Below the pieces are notes generated by a model. That model was not told where the DNA came from. It was given only the letters and a program-made list of their open reading frames with translations, and searched no databases. A DNA stretch of 64,000 nucleotides from Rhea pennata (taxonomy: Eukaryota; Chordata; Aves; Rheiformes; Rheidae), in NCBI RefSeq assembly GCF_028389875.1, contig NC_084667.1, forward strand, positions 62,040,570 through 62,104,569, written 5' to 3'. Both the position numbers and the translations under genes were made by a program. This document shows positions 1 to 11,515 of this stretch, piece by piece. Numbering within the stretch: position 1 is the stretch's first letter; every line of letters starts with the position of its first letter.

Positions 1-517
1 CACAGGACTCTCATATGCCAGGATACAATGTCCCTAACGTAGAGGGAGATCAGACCACCATGCACGTTCTAAAGGGACAAGGTAGGGAAAGGTCATGCCA
101 GGCACTGGGGCTGGACAAGGGATGACATTTAGAATAGCTTTTAAGCGATTACGGCTTGAAAACATACTGCATTGTAACACATGGTCAAGACCGAAAAAGG
201 GAGCTTTAAATAACGCATGCACGCAGGGTGCAAGCGCATGCTTTTTAGTGCAGTGCCTCACATATAACCAAGAAAAATGCCGAGACTGGAAACGTGAATA
301 CCCTGCACCCTTTTCTTCCTGTCCCTTCTGTGTGTCTGTGCAAGCGGCTGGCAAAGGAGAAGACAGAACTTACTTATGGTGCAGTCCTGAAACGTCACAT
401 CTCCTCCCGAGCTGTCATCCCGGGGCTGCACCTCCAGGGGGAACCTTGCAGATGAACGACAGGCAGCTCCCAAGGAGAAGCTGCCCAGCCGGCGGGGCTC
501 TGGCCAGCGTCTCCCGG

Positions 518-566
518 CAGGTAAAAGGCAGGTAAAAGGCAGGTAAAAGGCAGGTAAAAGGCAGGC
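518..566. repeat. 11-bp minisatellite, about 4 copies
   Basis: The unit CAGGTAAAAGG is repeated head to tail about four times without spacers. Each copy contains CAG|GTAAAA, which looks like a plus-strand splice donor, but there is no sign that it is used. Confidence 0.9.
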
Positions 567-1326
567 TCCCGGGAGACACTCGCTGCGGTCTTCAAGGCGG
601 CAGAGCAGGGCACTGACTCACCAGGCCGCCTGGCTGCCCAGCTCCCGCGTGGGTTGTCCTCAGCCCCGGCTCCGCTGGCCCCAGCTCCCTCAGAGGTCCC
701 TCAGGCGGCATGTTATTTGAGTAATTCTTTCAGTTTGGGCTTTTTGGCTCTTTCCCACCCACCGCGATCGTGAGGAATAGCAGCAGTGCCGGCATTGCAC
801 ACGGGAACAGCCACTTTGCATTGCTACATGCTTAGCTGCAGGGTGAGAGAGATGCTAAGGCGCTCAATGGCTTTAATTTGGGTGATTAAATTCTCCGTGC
901 ATTAATGGAATGGGTGTTCCTCTATATGAAACAATACCATTCACATAAATGCAACCAGCAAATATTAAGGAGCTGCCAGAACTTAACACTTGTTATACAA
1001 GTGCTATTAGTTTAGTCTGTACTTTATACCCTTTGCATGAGCTTGGTCTTTTGCACAGCCGTATTGAAGAATAAGCAAAATTTAGAAACGCATGACTTTG
1101 ACAAAACAGGGTGTCTTTCTCTGTGAGTCAGAACAGTACAAAGGATGAGATGCATTGAATGTGGAAGCAATGAAACTGCAGATTTTGGACCAGATTATTT
1201 TCCTGGCTTTGCCAAACTCATTTATTGTGCAACTGCTCCACAGAACTACATGTATGCTTGAAATATGCCTACTTACAAATGAGACGCAGCATTTTCCCCT
1301 CTGACGTTTACTTTATTTCTTCAGGA

Positions 1327-1331
1327 AATAA

Positions 1332-1392
<61 letters not shown>

Positions 1393-1416
1393 CAGAGAGA
1401 CAGAGAGACAGAGAGA
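1327..1416. repeat. Compound AT / GA / GACA microsatellite
   Basis: An alternating AT run passes directly into a long GA run and then into GAGACA units. The open reading frame through it is a by-product of the repeat. Confidence 0.95.
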
Positions 1417-3129
1417 TCCACTGGAGTCAATGGGAAGTCACCACTAGTTACAACAGGACCAAAGTTTCACTCTTTAGCAAGTAAAATTCAATATACTGAA
1501 AATAAAACTGAAGTTATTCTTTGTTTTATAAACAAAGTAAATAAAGGTAAGAAATCTGGCTCTGAGTGCTTTAAGTTTTCTGGCTTTCATGTTTTGGGGG
1601 TTGTTTACATATTTGCAAGGCTACTTGAAATCTTCTTCTTGAAAATCTTTTTCCAATCTTCTAAGTAAATGTAAGTTTCTAGTCCTTTACACATCCCATG
1701 TAATATAAGTGCCCATACCAAGAACCATCTCTATTTTAGGGAAAAATAAAAGGGGGGGGGAATTCCCTCAGTGTTAACCTGTTCACGTCAGTAATCCGCG
1801 CAGCACGTGAACTCTCAGCATCTGGGCAGGTATTTCACCTGTGTGCCCTCTCTTACCCTCCGCCTGCCCCACTCCGAACACAGAGACACCAGCACAGCCC
1901 AGAAGCAACCGAGGCGAGGGAAAGGCCAGACGACAGAGCAGACACAGGGCAAACAGGCTGCTGCGTGCATCTAACTAAGTTAGCTGTGTAATACGCTTAA
2001 ACAGACACTTGAGAAAGACAAGAAATTGTGTTTTAACAACCGGGAAGCGACACTGAAAAATCCTCACAAAGAACTGAAAAGCAAAGGAAACTCTGTGGCT
2101 AGGACAACTACCAGTCAGTTAATAGAAAATATAGTTAACCCTAATTCATAGCGATCACAGCTGCTTCCTAATCCTTATCATCATCCCGTAATTACAGAAT
2201 TCCAGGTAGAAATACAGTGAACCTCACAAAGTATTACAGCTCGCAGGAACAACTTTTCACTTGCAGATGATCTACTGCCATTCACAAATCTATTTATTAG
2301 CTCCTGGGGGAAAAAAAAAGAGAAAAAGTCACAGTGTCTGCTCAAGCTCATGGTACACTGCAATACAGTCCAGAAATTAATGGACTCACCGCCGTGAAAA
2401 GGCTGTGTACACAACACCAAGCCACCCGGGCTGCTTACACCCCTTCGAGATTTCCCTGAAGTAGTTAACAGGTGCTTACATCGCTATAATGGACTCCCGG
2501 GTCGCACCGTGCCTCTGCGGCCATTTACAGAAGGGCTGCTCAATAAAGTTTAAGTGGTTTGGAATAATTTGAGACAACAGCTGATCAAACAAGGTTTTTA
2601 CAAGCCTCACATTCCCCAGCAGCTGCTTGCCGCAGCAATGTGATAGTGAGTAGAAGCCCAGCAGTCAGGCAAACTAGCTGAGAGAAATACAAGTAGTAAA
2701 GCAGAGTTTTAGAACTCTACTAATAACAGATGGTAATTAGTATTAAAGAAGTTTATTTTTGTGGACTCTTGTAACAAAATGCGTTAATATATATATACTT
2801 CATGCATAAAAGTTTAAAAGAACGAGTCCTAGAAGTTCTCTGCAGTTTCGAGAAACGACGCTGCCGTGCCTGTCTGCTGTTTCCAAGTGTAAAACACTCC
2901 CCCATACTAAAGCGCAACCAAGCCAAAACAAGCTGCTGCTTTCCTTAAACTGCCCGCTGCTGCTGGGTTTTTCCCCTCGGAGGACACGGCAGGCTGAAAA
3001 CGCGCATGTCACCAGGCTCTTCCCGCGGAGCTGGCTCACCCTCCGGTCCTCGCAGGGCCCCATTTTGCTCTCTGTATTTTTCCCTTTGGATAGGAAAAGT
3101 AACACTGGGTAAAAGAACGAGTCCGGCTT

Positions 3130-3605
3130 TCATACTAGCAGCCCAAGAACAACCCAGCAATTCGCCCAGCTGGCCACGAGCCGGTCTGATCGCCGAGCCC
3201 AGCCGCCTGGGAAGCGGGGCCGTTTCCGTCGTACTCACTTCCACGACGTTTGATTTCGGTGTCGCGCAGGCGACCAGCCGCCCCGCGTCCCCCACTGCTG
3301 CTGCCCAAACGGCTCAGCGCTACCGCCCGCGTCTTCCGAGCGAGCCCCGACTTACTAGCGACGCGCAACTCGGCGAAAACTTCCCTCCTCCCCCCACCCC
3401 TTCCTGCGGGCGAGCTCGCCCGCCCGCCCGGGCGCCCCGCGGGGCTTGCACCGTCCCCCCGCCGGGCCCGGCTGCTCGCCCGCTGCAGCCCCCCGCCCGC
3501 CCGCCGCCCCCCTCGGCAGTAACGCGGGCAGCCGCCGGCCCCGACCCCCCAGCCCGGCCTCGGAGCCCCCCTCCCCCGCCGCTACCGCCCCTTTACAGAC
3601 AGGAG
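3130..3605. promoter_or_regulatory. CpG island abutting HSPA2 3' end
   Basis: A sharply bounded, CpG-dense, GC-rich segment with CCCGCC runs between AT-rich flanks. It begins right after the probable HSPA2 cleavage site. It carries no coding frame I can identify. By analogy with the other islands in the window it is probably a promoter. The human neighbour downstream of HSPA2 is, as I recall, PPP1R36, transcribed in the same direction as HSPA2, so a minus-strand promoter for that gene is the simplest guess. Confidence 0.55.
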
Positions 3606-3634
3606 GGAAAATAAAATCATGCTTTTAAATACGA

Positions 3635-3644
3635 TTTATTTATT
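3635..3644 (-). terminator. HSPA2 polyadenylation signal
   Basis: On the minus strand the sequence reads AATAAATAAA, two overlapping canonical hexamers, about 360 bases after the HSPA2 stop codon. Cleavage would fall near 3615-3625, at the edge of the CpG island. The 3' UTR between is AT-rich, as expected. Confidence 0.75.
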
Positions 3645-4003
3645 ACCAAAGTTTCCAGAAGCCAAATTTGGCATTTTTAATCTTTCGTAGAGATTTTCAT
3701 GCATAACTTGAAACTTGTCAACTGCAACAGTCGAGTGGTTACTTTAGAAGAGACACTTAAACAGAGACAAACATCCAGCATACAAGTAGCTGCATCTGAA
3801 TTAACAAAACTTCGCTATTACTAACCTTATAAAGCAGAAGGTGCCTTCCCTTTTATCAAAACCAAGCTGAAAGATCTGCCTTTATACACACCCAACAGAA
3901 TAAACTCTGTTATTGGCAATGACGTTTTTCTTAAACGTTAAAAAAAAAAATAAAGCAGAGAACGGAGTGACTGTCCATAAACCAGTCTATACTTCAGTCC
4001 TGT

Positions 4004-5908
4004 TTAGTCTACTTCTTCAATGGTTGGGCCTCCAGAGCCAGCTGCCCCAGCCCCACCAGCTCCCTGGTACAACTTTGTGATGATCGGGTTGCAGAGTTTC
4101 TCCAGCTCCTTCTGCTTGTGCTCATACTCTTCTTTCTCAGCCATCTGGTTGCGGTCAAGCCAACTGATCACCTCCTGGCACTTGTCAAGCACTTTCTGCT
4201 TGTCCTGGTCACTGATCTTTCCCTTCAGTTTATCATCCTCCACCGTCTGCTTCATGTTGTAAGTGTAGGACTCGAGTGAGTTCTTGGCTGACACCCGATC
4301 TCGATTAGCTTCATCCTCCGCTTTGTATTTCTCTGCTTCTTGCACCATGCGATCGATGTCATCCTTGCTAAGGCGTCCCTTGTCATTGGTGATCGTTATC
4401 TTGTTCTCTTTACCCGTGCTCTTGTCCACAGCACTGACATTCAGGATACCATTGGCATCTATGTCAAAAGTGACCTCGATCTGGGGGACTCCACGGGGCG
4501 CTGGGGGGATGCCCGTTAGATCAAACTTGCCCAGCAAGTTGTTGTCCTTTGTCATTGCCCTCTCACCCTCGTACACCTGGACCAGGACGCTGCTCTGGTT
4601 GTCCGAGTAGGTGGTGAAGGTCTGCGTTTGTTTGGTGGGAATGGTAGTGTTACGTTTGATGAGAGCGGTCATCACTCCACCAGCTGTCTCAATGCCCAGG
4701 GACAGAGGGGTGACATCCAACAGGAGCAGATCCTGCACATTCTCAGACTTGTCTCCCATGAGGATGGCTGCTTGCACAGCAGCACCATAGGCAACAGCCT
4801 CATCTGGGTTGATGCTCTTGTTGAGCTCTTTGCCATTGAAGAAGTCCTGTAGCAGCTTTTGGATCTTGGGAATACGAGTGGAGCCACCCACCAGCACTAT
4901 CTCCTGGATCTGACCCTTGTCTAGCTTGGCATCACGCAGGGCCTTCTCCACCGGCTCCAACGTGCCACGGAAGAGATCAGCATTAAGCTCCTCAAAGCGG
5001 GCACGGGTAATGGAGGTGTAGAAGTCAATGCCCTCATAGAGCGAGTCGATCTCGATGCTAGCTTGGGTGGAAGAGCTGAGAGTACGCTTAGCTCTCTCAC
5101 AAGCGGTACGCAGCCGCCTCACTGCTCTCTTATTGCCAGCGATGTCACGCTTGTGCTTACGTTTGAACTCTTCTACAAAGTGGTTCACCATGCGGTTGTC
5201 AAAGTCCTCTCCACCCAGATGAGTATCACCAGCTGTGGACTTCACTTCAAAGATGCCATCCTCAATGGTAAGGATGGACACATCAAAAGTGCCCCCTCCC
5301 AAGTCAAAGATGAGCACATTCTTCTCTCCAGCCCGGGTACCTTTCTTGTCCAAGCCATATGCTATAGCAGCTGCTGTGGGCTCATTGATGATACGCATCA
5401 CATTGAGGCCAGTGATGGTGCCAGCATCTTTGGTGGCCTGGCGCTGGGAGTCATTAAAGTAAGCAGGCACTGTGATGACAGCATTCTGCACCTTGCGTCC
5501 CAGATAAGCCTCAGCAATCTCCTTCATCTTAGTAAGTACCATGGAGCTGATCTCCTCCGGGAAGAAGGTCTTCATCTCACCCTTGTACTCCACTTGCACC
5601 TTGGGCTTGCCACTTTCATTCACCACACGGAAGGGCCAGTGCTTCATGTCCGACTGCACCGTGGGGTCATCATACTTGCGGCCAATGAGACGCTTGGCAT
5701 CGAAGATGGTGTTTGAAGGGTTCATAGCCACCTGGTTCTTGGCAGCATCACCGATGAGACGCTCGGTATCGGTAAAGGCCACATAGCTGGGCGTGGTGCG
5801 GTTGCCCTGGTCATTGGCAATGATCTCCACCTTGCCATGCTGGAAGACACCCACGCAGGAATACGTGGTGCCCAGGTCAATGCCGATTGCCGGCCCTTTG
5901 CCAGACAT
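4004..5908 (-). CDS. HSPA2: Heat shock 70 kDa protein (HSPA2 locus)
   Basis: Cytosolic and nuclear ATP-dependent chaperone that binds unfolded segments and works with J-domain proteins and nucleotide-exchange factors. The intronless frame encodes 634 residues, the length I recall for chicken HSP70. The N-terminal ATPase domain (about 1-383) has the phosphate loop IDLGTTYS near residue 10, DLGGGTFD near 200 and the [10 protein letters not shown] signature near 340. The interdomain linker reads [10 protein letters not shown]. The substrate-binding domain and lid follow, and the protein ends in EEVD, the motif for TPR cochaperones such as HOP and CHIP. I chose the ATG at 5908 because MSGKGPAIG is the family start; the five codons before it open with TTG, not ATG. 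The upstream region carries TATA, heat-shock and CCAAT elements. Position beside ZBTB1 supports the HSPA2 name; in birds this gene is the classic inducible HSP70. Confidence 0.97.
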   Translation of the reverse strand: MSGKGPAIGIDLGTTYSCVGVFQHGKVEIIANDQGNRTTPSYVAFTDTERLIGDAAKNQVAMNPSNTIFDAKRLIGRKYDDPTVQSDMKHWPFRVVNESGKPKVQVEYKGEMKTFFPEEISSMVLTKMKEIAEAYLGRKVQNAVITVPAYFNDSQRQATKDAGTITGLNVMRIINEPTAAAIAYGLDKKGTRAGEKNVLIFDLGGGTFDVSILTIEDGIFEVKSTAGDTHLGGEDFDNRMVNHFVEEFKRKHKRDIAGNKRAVRRLRTACERAKRTLSSSTQASIEIDSLYEGIDFYTSITRARFEELNADLFRGTLEPVEKALRDAKLDKGQIQEIVLVGGSTRIPKIQKLLQDFFNGKELNKSINPDEAVAYGAAVQAAILMGDKSENVQDLLLLDVTPLSLGIETAGGVMTALIKRNTTIPTKQTQTFTTYSDNQSSVLVQVYEGERAMTKDNNLLGKFDLTGIPPAPRGVPQIEVTFDIDANGILNVSAVDKSTGKENKITITNDKGRLSKDDIDRMVQEAEKYKAEDEANRDRVSAKNSLESYTYNMKQTVEDDKLKGKISDQDKQKVLDKCQEVISWLDRNQMAEKEEYEHKQKELEKLCNPIITKLYQGAGGAGAAGSGGPTIEEVD

Positions 5909-6013
5909 GATGATAGGCTTCAAATCAGCTACTCACTCGCGTTCACTCCTCCCGCCGCTCCCACTCGCTGCTCTCTGCTGCGCGATCTGCCGTTACGGGG
6001 CCGTTTGCGCCTC

Positions 6014-6020
6014 TTTTATA
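6014..6020 (-). promoter_or_regulatory. HSPA2 TATA box
   Basis: The minus strand reads CTATAAAAG about 106 bases before the ATG. A start site 25-30 bases downstream would fall near 5985-5990, giving a 5' UTR of roughly 80 bases. A TATA box inside a CpG island is typical of inducible HSP70 genes. Confidence 0.85.
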
Positions 6021-6032
6021 GCGCGCGCAGTC

Positions 6033-6053
6033 TTCTTCTGGAACCTGCCAGAA
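6033..6053 (-). promoter_or_regulatory. Proximal heat-shock element
   Basis: On the gene strand the site reads TTC-tg-GCA-gg-TTC-ca-GAA: alternating 5-bp units with three of four units perfect, the binding pattern of trimeric HSF1. It ends 13 bases before the TATA box on the gene strand, the usual position in HSP70 promoters. Confidence 0.85.
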
Positions 6054-6062
6054 CCCTGCCGT

Positions 6063-6375
6063 CCAATCTAGCCGCCCGCCTTCCACTACTGACCAATCGT
6101 CTCCGCGAATGGCAGCGGAAACCCCGCCCCCTGCCTCCTGGCCAATCAGAACCGTGGCGCCCACCCCTCAGCCCAACCCTCTTCGCTGTACCGAGGTCAG
6201 AGCGCGTTTCTTCCTGTTTTTTCTCGATCCGTCTAGGACTCCCCCGTGCGCCACCTCCCTCCGCCAATCACCGCCCGCACTTCTCTCTTGCCCCGCCCCC
6301 TGCCCCGAAACTCTGCTAGAAAGTTCCAGTGGACGTTAGGCGCGGGGTGGAGGATTGACGCCAGCGTTATCCAAT
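6063..6375 (-). promoter_or_regulatory. Cluster of five inverted CCAAT boxes with GC boxes
   Basis: CCAAT pentamers lie at 6063, 6093, 6142, 6264 and 6371 on the plus strand, so all are inverted relative to HSPA2. CCCCGCCCC-type Sp1 sites lie between them. NF-Y and Sp1 sites in this arrangement are common in HSP70 promoters and support basal transcription. Confidence 0.75.
6314..6326. promoter_or_regulatory. Weaker upstream heat-shock element
   Basis: The plus strand reads TGC-ta-GAA-ag-TTC: two perfect and one imperfect HSF unit with correct 5-bp phasing, about 295 bases upstream of the TATA box. Confidence 0.5.
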
Positions 6376-6654
6376 AGGGGCCGGGCAGCCGCCGGAGGGG
6401 CGGGGCGGCGGGCGGGCAGAGCCGTTGCGGGCGCTCGCAGCCCGGAGCGGCTCGCGTTCCCGAGGGGCGCGGCGCTGAGCACCCGCTCCCCCTACCCCCA
6501 CCCCCGCCGCTCTGGGGGGCGCGTAGCTGTCGAGCGGTGCCCGCGCCTGCGGGGGCGCGCGCAGAGCCGCCGGGCGGGTGGGGGACGGGACAGTGAGGGG
6601 GCCGCGCCGCCTCCCCCCCGCCCGCGTTAGCAGTTCGCTCCCCAATGTTTGTAA

Positions 6655-6667
6655 TTCCTGAAAGTTC
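6655..6667. promoter_or_regulatory. Perfect distal heat-shock element
   Basis: The sequence TTCctGAAagTTC is an exact three-unit heat-shock element, about 635 bases upstream of the HSPA2 TATA box and at the far side of the CpG island. Confidence 0.65.
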
Positions 6668-6899
6668 AGTCCAACGCGGCCTGTCGTCTCCCAGGCAGCC
6701 GCGAGCGAGTGGGGAGTTTACCCTTATTTGGTCGCAGCGTTGTAGAAATTCATTCCTTCCCCCACCACCCCCCGCCGCAGCCCTCTGCCGCTGCTTGTCG
6801 GGGAGAAACGGCCGCGGAGCGAGCCGCGCCTGCCTCCCGCCCGCCGGCACGGACGTGCCGCAAACCCCAGGAAAACTCTCCGCGGGGCGAGCAACTTCG

Positions 6900-7919
6900 C
6901 ACGCTCCCTCTATGGCATAAGGCAAGTCCCTCCGCGAGCACGGCTGAAGCCGTTTTTAGCCTTATTTTGGCCTGACTTGGCAGGCTGACAGCCCGGCTTG
7001 CATACACCCCCCTTCCCTGGCACCGCTGACTCATGCACCCGGCCGCCCTGCGTGCTGCAGATACACAGTTCTCCCTTTCAGGCTGCCCGCGGTTCCTCCC
7101 CTCGTCCAGCCGCCCTTCCCGAAACCGCAGGAGCGTATTTTCACTAGTTTTACTGCTACCAAAATGGTAGTTTAAACCGGCATGAGAGAGAAGGATACGG
7201 CACGTAGCTTCCCCCTCTGAAAGAAGCAGCATGGGCTTTAGGAGCCCTGTTGCTGCATATTGCTGCGTGGTGACCGTTCTTGAAATGTCTCCAAATTTTT
7301 GTCTGTTGCGCTAATATAAAATGTCGTCACGCCTACATTTAGCTACACTGCAAAAGCTGTGAAGCTGCTAACTCAGAGCTAGGCAAGCGCTTTGATGACA
7401 ATATATTAAACATGAAAATCTGCTGTGGTTCCTCCAAATTACTCTTCCTTACTTTGAGACAAACACTTCAAAATATCCCAATTATAGTAGGGAGAGCAAA
7501 ATACCACGTTGAAATTTTCCTTCCTCTGAGAGTTAGTGAATAGTTTCTTTCAGACAGCTACTTTAAAAGTGCAACCGAATTTCTGTCTGTAGACTTTGTG
7601 TTACATGAAAGAAGGTTTAAAAAATACTGTATGCTTAAATCATCTTTCATAAGTTTGGGCCCCAGCCTTTAGCATTATGTTACAGCAGTGCAGGTAGAAA
7701 ATGTCTGCTGCTGCTGCACTTAGTGCAAATAGTCTAACTCACTTTTGAAAACATTCCTGTTTTAATTAGGGTATTTTTCAAAGCCTTTTTTTTTTACATG
7801 ACATGAGAATTCTACCTCTTTTATGTAATATATGTATATATATATAGTCTTGAGACAGAATAACTTTAGTTTCTGCCAGTAAATGTCAGACATACTCAGA
7901 TAACTAATATTTTTCCAAA

Positions 7920-7950
<31 letters not shown>

Positions 7951-10854
7951 AATAGAGAGGTTCTGACTTCGCAGAAATCCAGAAGTGGTCAATGGAAAAT
8001 GGGAACTGTAAGCGAGCTCTCTGTAGCTACAGCACGAGGTTCTCTACATATGCTGTATGCATGTCTTTGATGGGAAGGGTGTCGTTTTCTCTTGTAGTTA
8101 GACCAGTGACTGACTCAACACTAAACTATCTCTTCCTATAATTTACTGCTCCTTCATTCAGTAGATTGTATCATATGGAGCAAAGAGAAATGCCAGGGAG
8201 CAACAGAGTGAGAGCTGGTGGATCAATTCAGCTTCAGTTGAAAATCTGATGTTATTTAATCTTTGTGAGGATAGTCCCTTAGGGACACTAGTAATGCACC
8301 GAGTAGATAAAATACAAGCTAGGACCATGTTATTCCGGAGTGAAAAAAGGGAATCCCTGCCTCAAAAACGTTACAGAACAGAAATGAGTATAAGACAGTA
8401 TTGGTTAGCACAATAAACAGTCTCTGCACCAAAATTAATGTGATACCACATCTAGGTGTATCTGCAATCAAGCGTATTTTATGGTTAAATGAGATATGAA
8501 TTTGTCCTGGAGTTTTTAGTTATATGACTTATCTGCGCATGTACAGAACAAGTACAGCAGCTCCAGACAAAACTTGTTTGGGGTGACAGTTTTCTTGGCC
8601 TGATAACTAAAATGGCTCCGGTACAGTTCTGCAGATACCTGGCAGCCTGGTGAAGAGCTGTTTGCTTTGGCTGGATTTATTGCTTGCCCTGATAGTGCTC
8701 CCTCCATCCTATTTATTTTATAGTTTGAATTGTAGTTCTGCTGTGGTAAATTTGAGGAAAATATCCTGGAGGAATGTTACAGGCATACCATTTTAATGCT
8801 AGTGATGTAAATGACACAACGAATCATGGGCATTCTCTGGAAGAATCAAGAGGTTTATAGACTCAGGCTATTAAATATTCCATTTATCCTGTTGCAAAGT
8901 TTGTCTTTTCCAGTTGATTACACAGGTGCTGTTTTCTCCTCATACAACTGTATGTTCATACTCAAAAGTTCACGTGATACTCTTGCCATCATCTCTTACA
9001 GATGTTCTTAAAGGAGGTCCAGTCTAAGTAGAGAGAACAACCCCTAAAATCTCATTAGACTTACTCTCTCTTCTCAGCAGAGCTGTTACAAAGCCACTTT
9101 TTGTCAGCAGTTCTCTTAAGGCTTGCAGTACAATTTGTGCACCAACTCATCTGTACAGTCATACTCTCTTACGGGAAGAGCCACATGATTTTCTTTTATG
9201 TTGCTTCATACGCAGTCATGCTACAGGTAAGCCAAACAGACTGGTTCAGAAATTGAAGAGTAAGCTTTATGGTGCATAGTTCAGCACAAGTCTGATTTTC
9301 CCTTTAACAAAACATTTGCTGTTGTTCCCCCATCTTGAATTTTTAAAACATATTTTGATAGTAACTTCCGGAACAGCAAATCAGCACTCTTGAAACTATG
9401 CAGGCCTCTTTCTGATCCATTTATTTCTGTTTAAGATCAATAATACACCCATGTCTCCCGTTTGTCAGTGTTACGTAATATGCTGTAGGCTATTCTCCGT
9501 TACACCACCCAGTCAGATAGAAGATGATACTTAGATTTCTTCAGTGAAGTAAGAGCTCAGTATCTGGAGCAGAACTGAGAACTCAGCCCTTATCTTTATC
9601 TGGATAAAAGGAAGAAAGTATTTCCACATATTTCATAGGGCAATGCAGTATAAAAATACACAAGATTTAATCAAACATCAGCTACTTGGGTCATTAAAAT
9701 GATAATGTTGAAATGTAACAGCCTGTGATACACAGGATTTGAGATTTGATGATCAGAAGATCTTAGAACTTAAGCTCTGGAAATTGTTAGCCATTTGCCT
9801 AGGAAAAATATCCAGAAATTCTCTTAAATCAGATTATATTTGTGAAGATAAATGCATTATTGTTCAGTACATCAGTCACAGTTCAGTAAAGTCTAAGCAA
9901 CCGTTGTTCTAAGTACAAATAATATTATGTCGCAATATCCTTTCAGCACTGAAACTATTCATCTAGTTTACATTTGCAGATACATGTATAATAATTGGAA
10001 TTTAGATGTGAAGTATGAGTGGAATGAAAAAAGATTCTTCTGACAAGGTACTATTGTATTGAGAATTGCAGTGTGTTGGGTACTGTGTAACTTTGGTGTT
10101 ATTTTATCCTTGTATACTTCCACTTTTGTGTACAGATACTCCCTGTTAATATGAAAGGTAGCTACAATCTTTCTTAAATGAGAAAAGTTCATTTTGTGTG
10201 GGAAAAAATCTACAATTTAGTGTAACATGTTTTCTGCAAATTATGCAAATGTGTGATCAATGCTATGCAAATATTCAGAATAGCAGAATATAGGGCACAG
10301 TAATTTGGTATTGCCAAACCTGAAGTTCAGAAATGATGAGTCAGACCTTCTAAAATTATAAACCTAGTGCCTAGTTAAAAATCGCAAGATTAAAAAACAC
10401 ATATGACGTTATTTGCCTTGTGGCTTATTAATCTTTTGCATATGTTTGGATTACACTTTATAAAGATTTTCTGTGTAATTTTAGGGGTTTTTTTAATTTA
10501 AAAAGTAAAGTAGTTGATGACACCATCACAAAACTGAAACAGTTTGCTTCAGATGGATTAGACTCAATAAAATCATTAAATTGGCAACACAGATTATGCT
10601 AACTCTTAGTGTTTCAAGGACTAATTGTTTTATGATTAAGTGGTTTTAGAGTGGTCTTATTTACATACATTTCTGATAGTTTGTTGAGGCATGATTAAAA
10701 GCTGAGGTTAGTATCACTAACTAGATAAAGTGGCGAGGTGTGCATTTTGTACCTTCCGTTCTTGACTGCCTTCTATAACTGCAGCCTCCTCTTACCACTG
10801 GTGCCAGCTCTACTGACAGTAGTAAATGGGAGACTTTCAAACAGATTGTCTGCA
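6900..10854. other. Intergenic, upstream of HSPA2
   Basis: After the CpG island fades the DNA is AT-rich with no gene I can support. It contains short ATATAT runs near 7840 and a poly-T tract near 7926-7951. The longest open frames are short and unlike known proteins. Confidence 0.6.
7926..7951. repeat. Poly-T tract
   Basis: About 25 consecutive T on the plus strand, without a recognisable retroposed body next to it. Confidence 0.9.
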
Positions 10855-11515
10855 AGTAATTGTAGAACCGGATATGAAAGGCCCTTCAACAGGTCATTTA
10901 GTCCGCCCTTTGTGTCAAACCAAAATATCCTTAGTTGCATTTTAAGCCCATTATTTCTATTGCTATTCCTTGTGGATGTGGGAAAACATGTTATTCCTTT
11001 TTTCTTTACAACCATCTTTTATGTCTGTAAAGATCATCATGTTGCCCTTCTGCCACCTCTTCTGTAGGATTACCTAAAATCTTTCGATCTGTCATCAAAG
11101 ACAGTATTTTCTAGACTTCTAGGCATTCTCATTGCTTTCTTCTGAGTTCTATGCACACGTTCTGTATCTTTTTTTCAAGTGCCATGATCAAAACTGGAGA
11201 TACTAGCTCAGGCCTTACAAGTCCTGAAGGACTAGATTGTACTCCGGTTTAGACATTTCAGTTTTTATCTTTATTTGCAAGAGCATAGTGTTGCTGATTC
11301 ATGTTTAGAGTTTGATACAGTGCAGGATAGATTCTTTTCAGTGGAAACTAGGCATACTTAGCTAATGGTTCCAACTTGCACTTGTTCTTATTAAGTCACA
11401 TCTTAAGTTTTCAGATCCTGTCTTCACCTTGCCAAGATTATTTTGTATTTTAATCTTCTAGTATGAAGTCTAGCTCTGCTTGGTCTTGTATGAAAATATT
11501 AAAAGGATAGTCTCT
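10855..11515 (-). mobile_element. Old CR1-type LINE, 3' portion
   Basis: This matches, in order and with heavy decay, the 3' part of ancient CR1 elements read in reverse: the end with 'ggtcatttagtc', then 'ttttaagcccatt', then 'atgatcaaaactgg', 'ctcaggcctta', and finally 'ccttgccaagattattttg'. These landmarks are familiar from amniote CR1 copies. The copy is 5'-truncated, as is usual for the family. The frame at 10738-11067 crosses it and has no meaning as a gene. Confidence 0.82.

Larger units (their letters stand above)
1..3129. other. Intergenic, no supported gene
   Basis: No frame here encodes a protein I recognise. The interval lies downstream of HSPA2, and the next gene of the conserved block would be expected on the minus strand to the left. 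A GC-richer patch at about 300-700 could hold an exon of such a gene, but I could not prove one. It holds a short minisatellite (518-566) and an AT/GA microsatellite (1327-1416). Confidence 0.6.
5930..6880. promoter_or_regulatory. HSPA2 promoter CpG island
   Basis: CpG-dense sequence immediately upstream of the HSPA2 start, fading into AT-rich DNA by about 7.1 kb. It contains the TATA box, heat-shock elements, CCAAT boxes and several CCGCCC/GGGCGG Sp1-type sites. Its length beyond the core promoter leaves room for a divergent plus-strand transcript, for which I saw no coding frame. Confidence 0.85.

Noticed and set aside
1225-1668. 147-codon frame across a GA microsatellite
   Set aside because: The Arg-Glu runs come from the repeat and the flanks resemble no protein.
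5063-5716. 217-codon plus-strand frame opposite HSPA2
   Set aside because: Long antisense frames are a familiar by-product of codon bias in HSP70 genes, and the minus-strand protein is unmistakable.
5909-5923. Five-codon N-terminal extension of HSPA2
   Set aside because: The extension begins at TTG; the first ATG is at 5908, where family members start.
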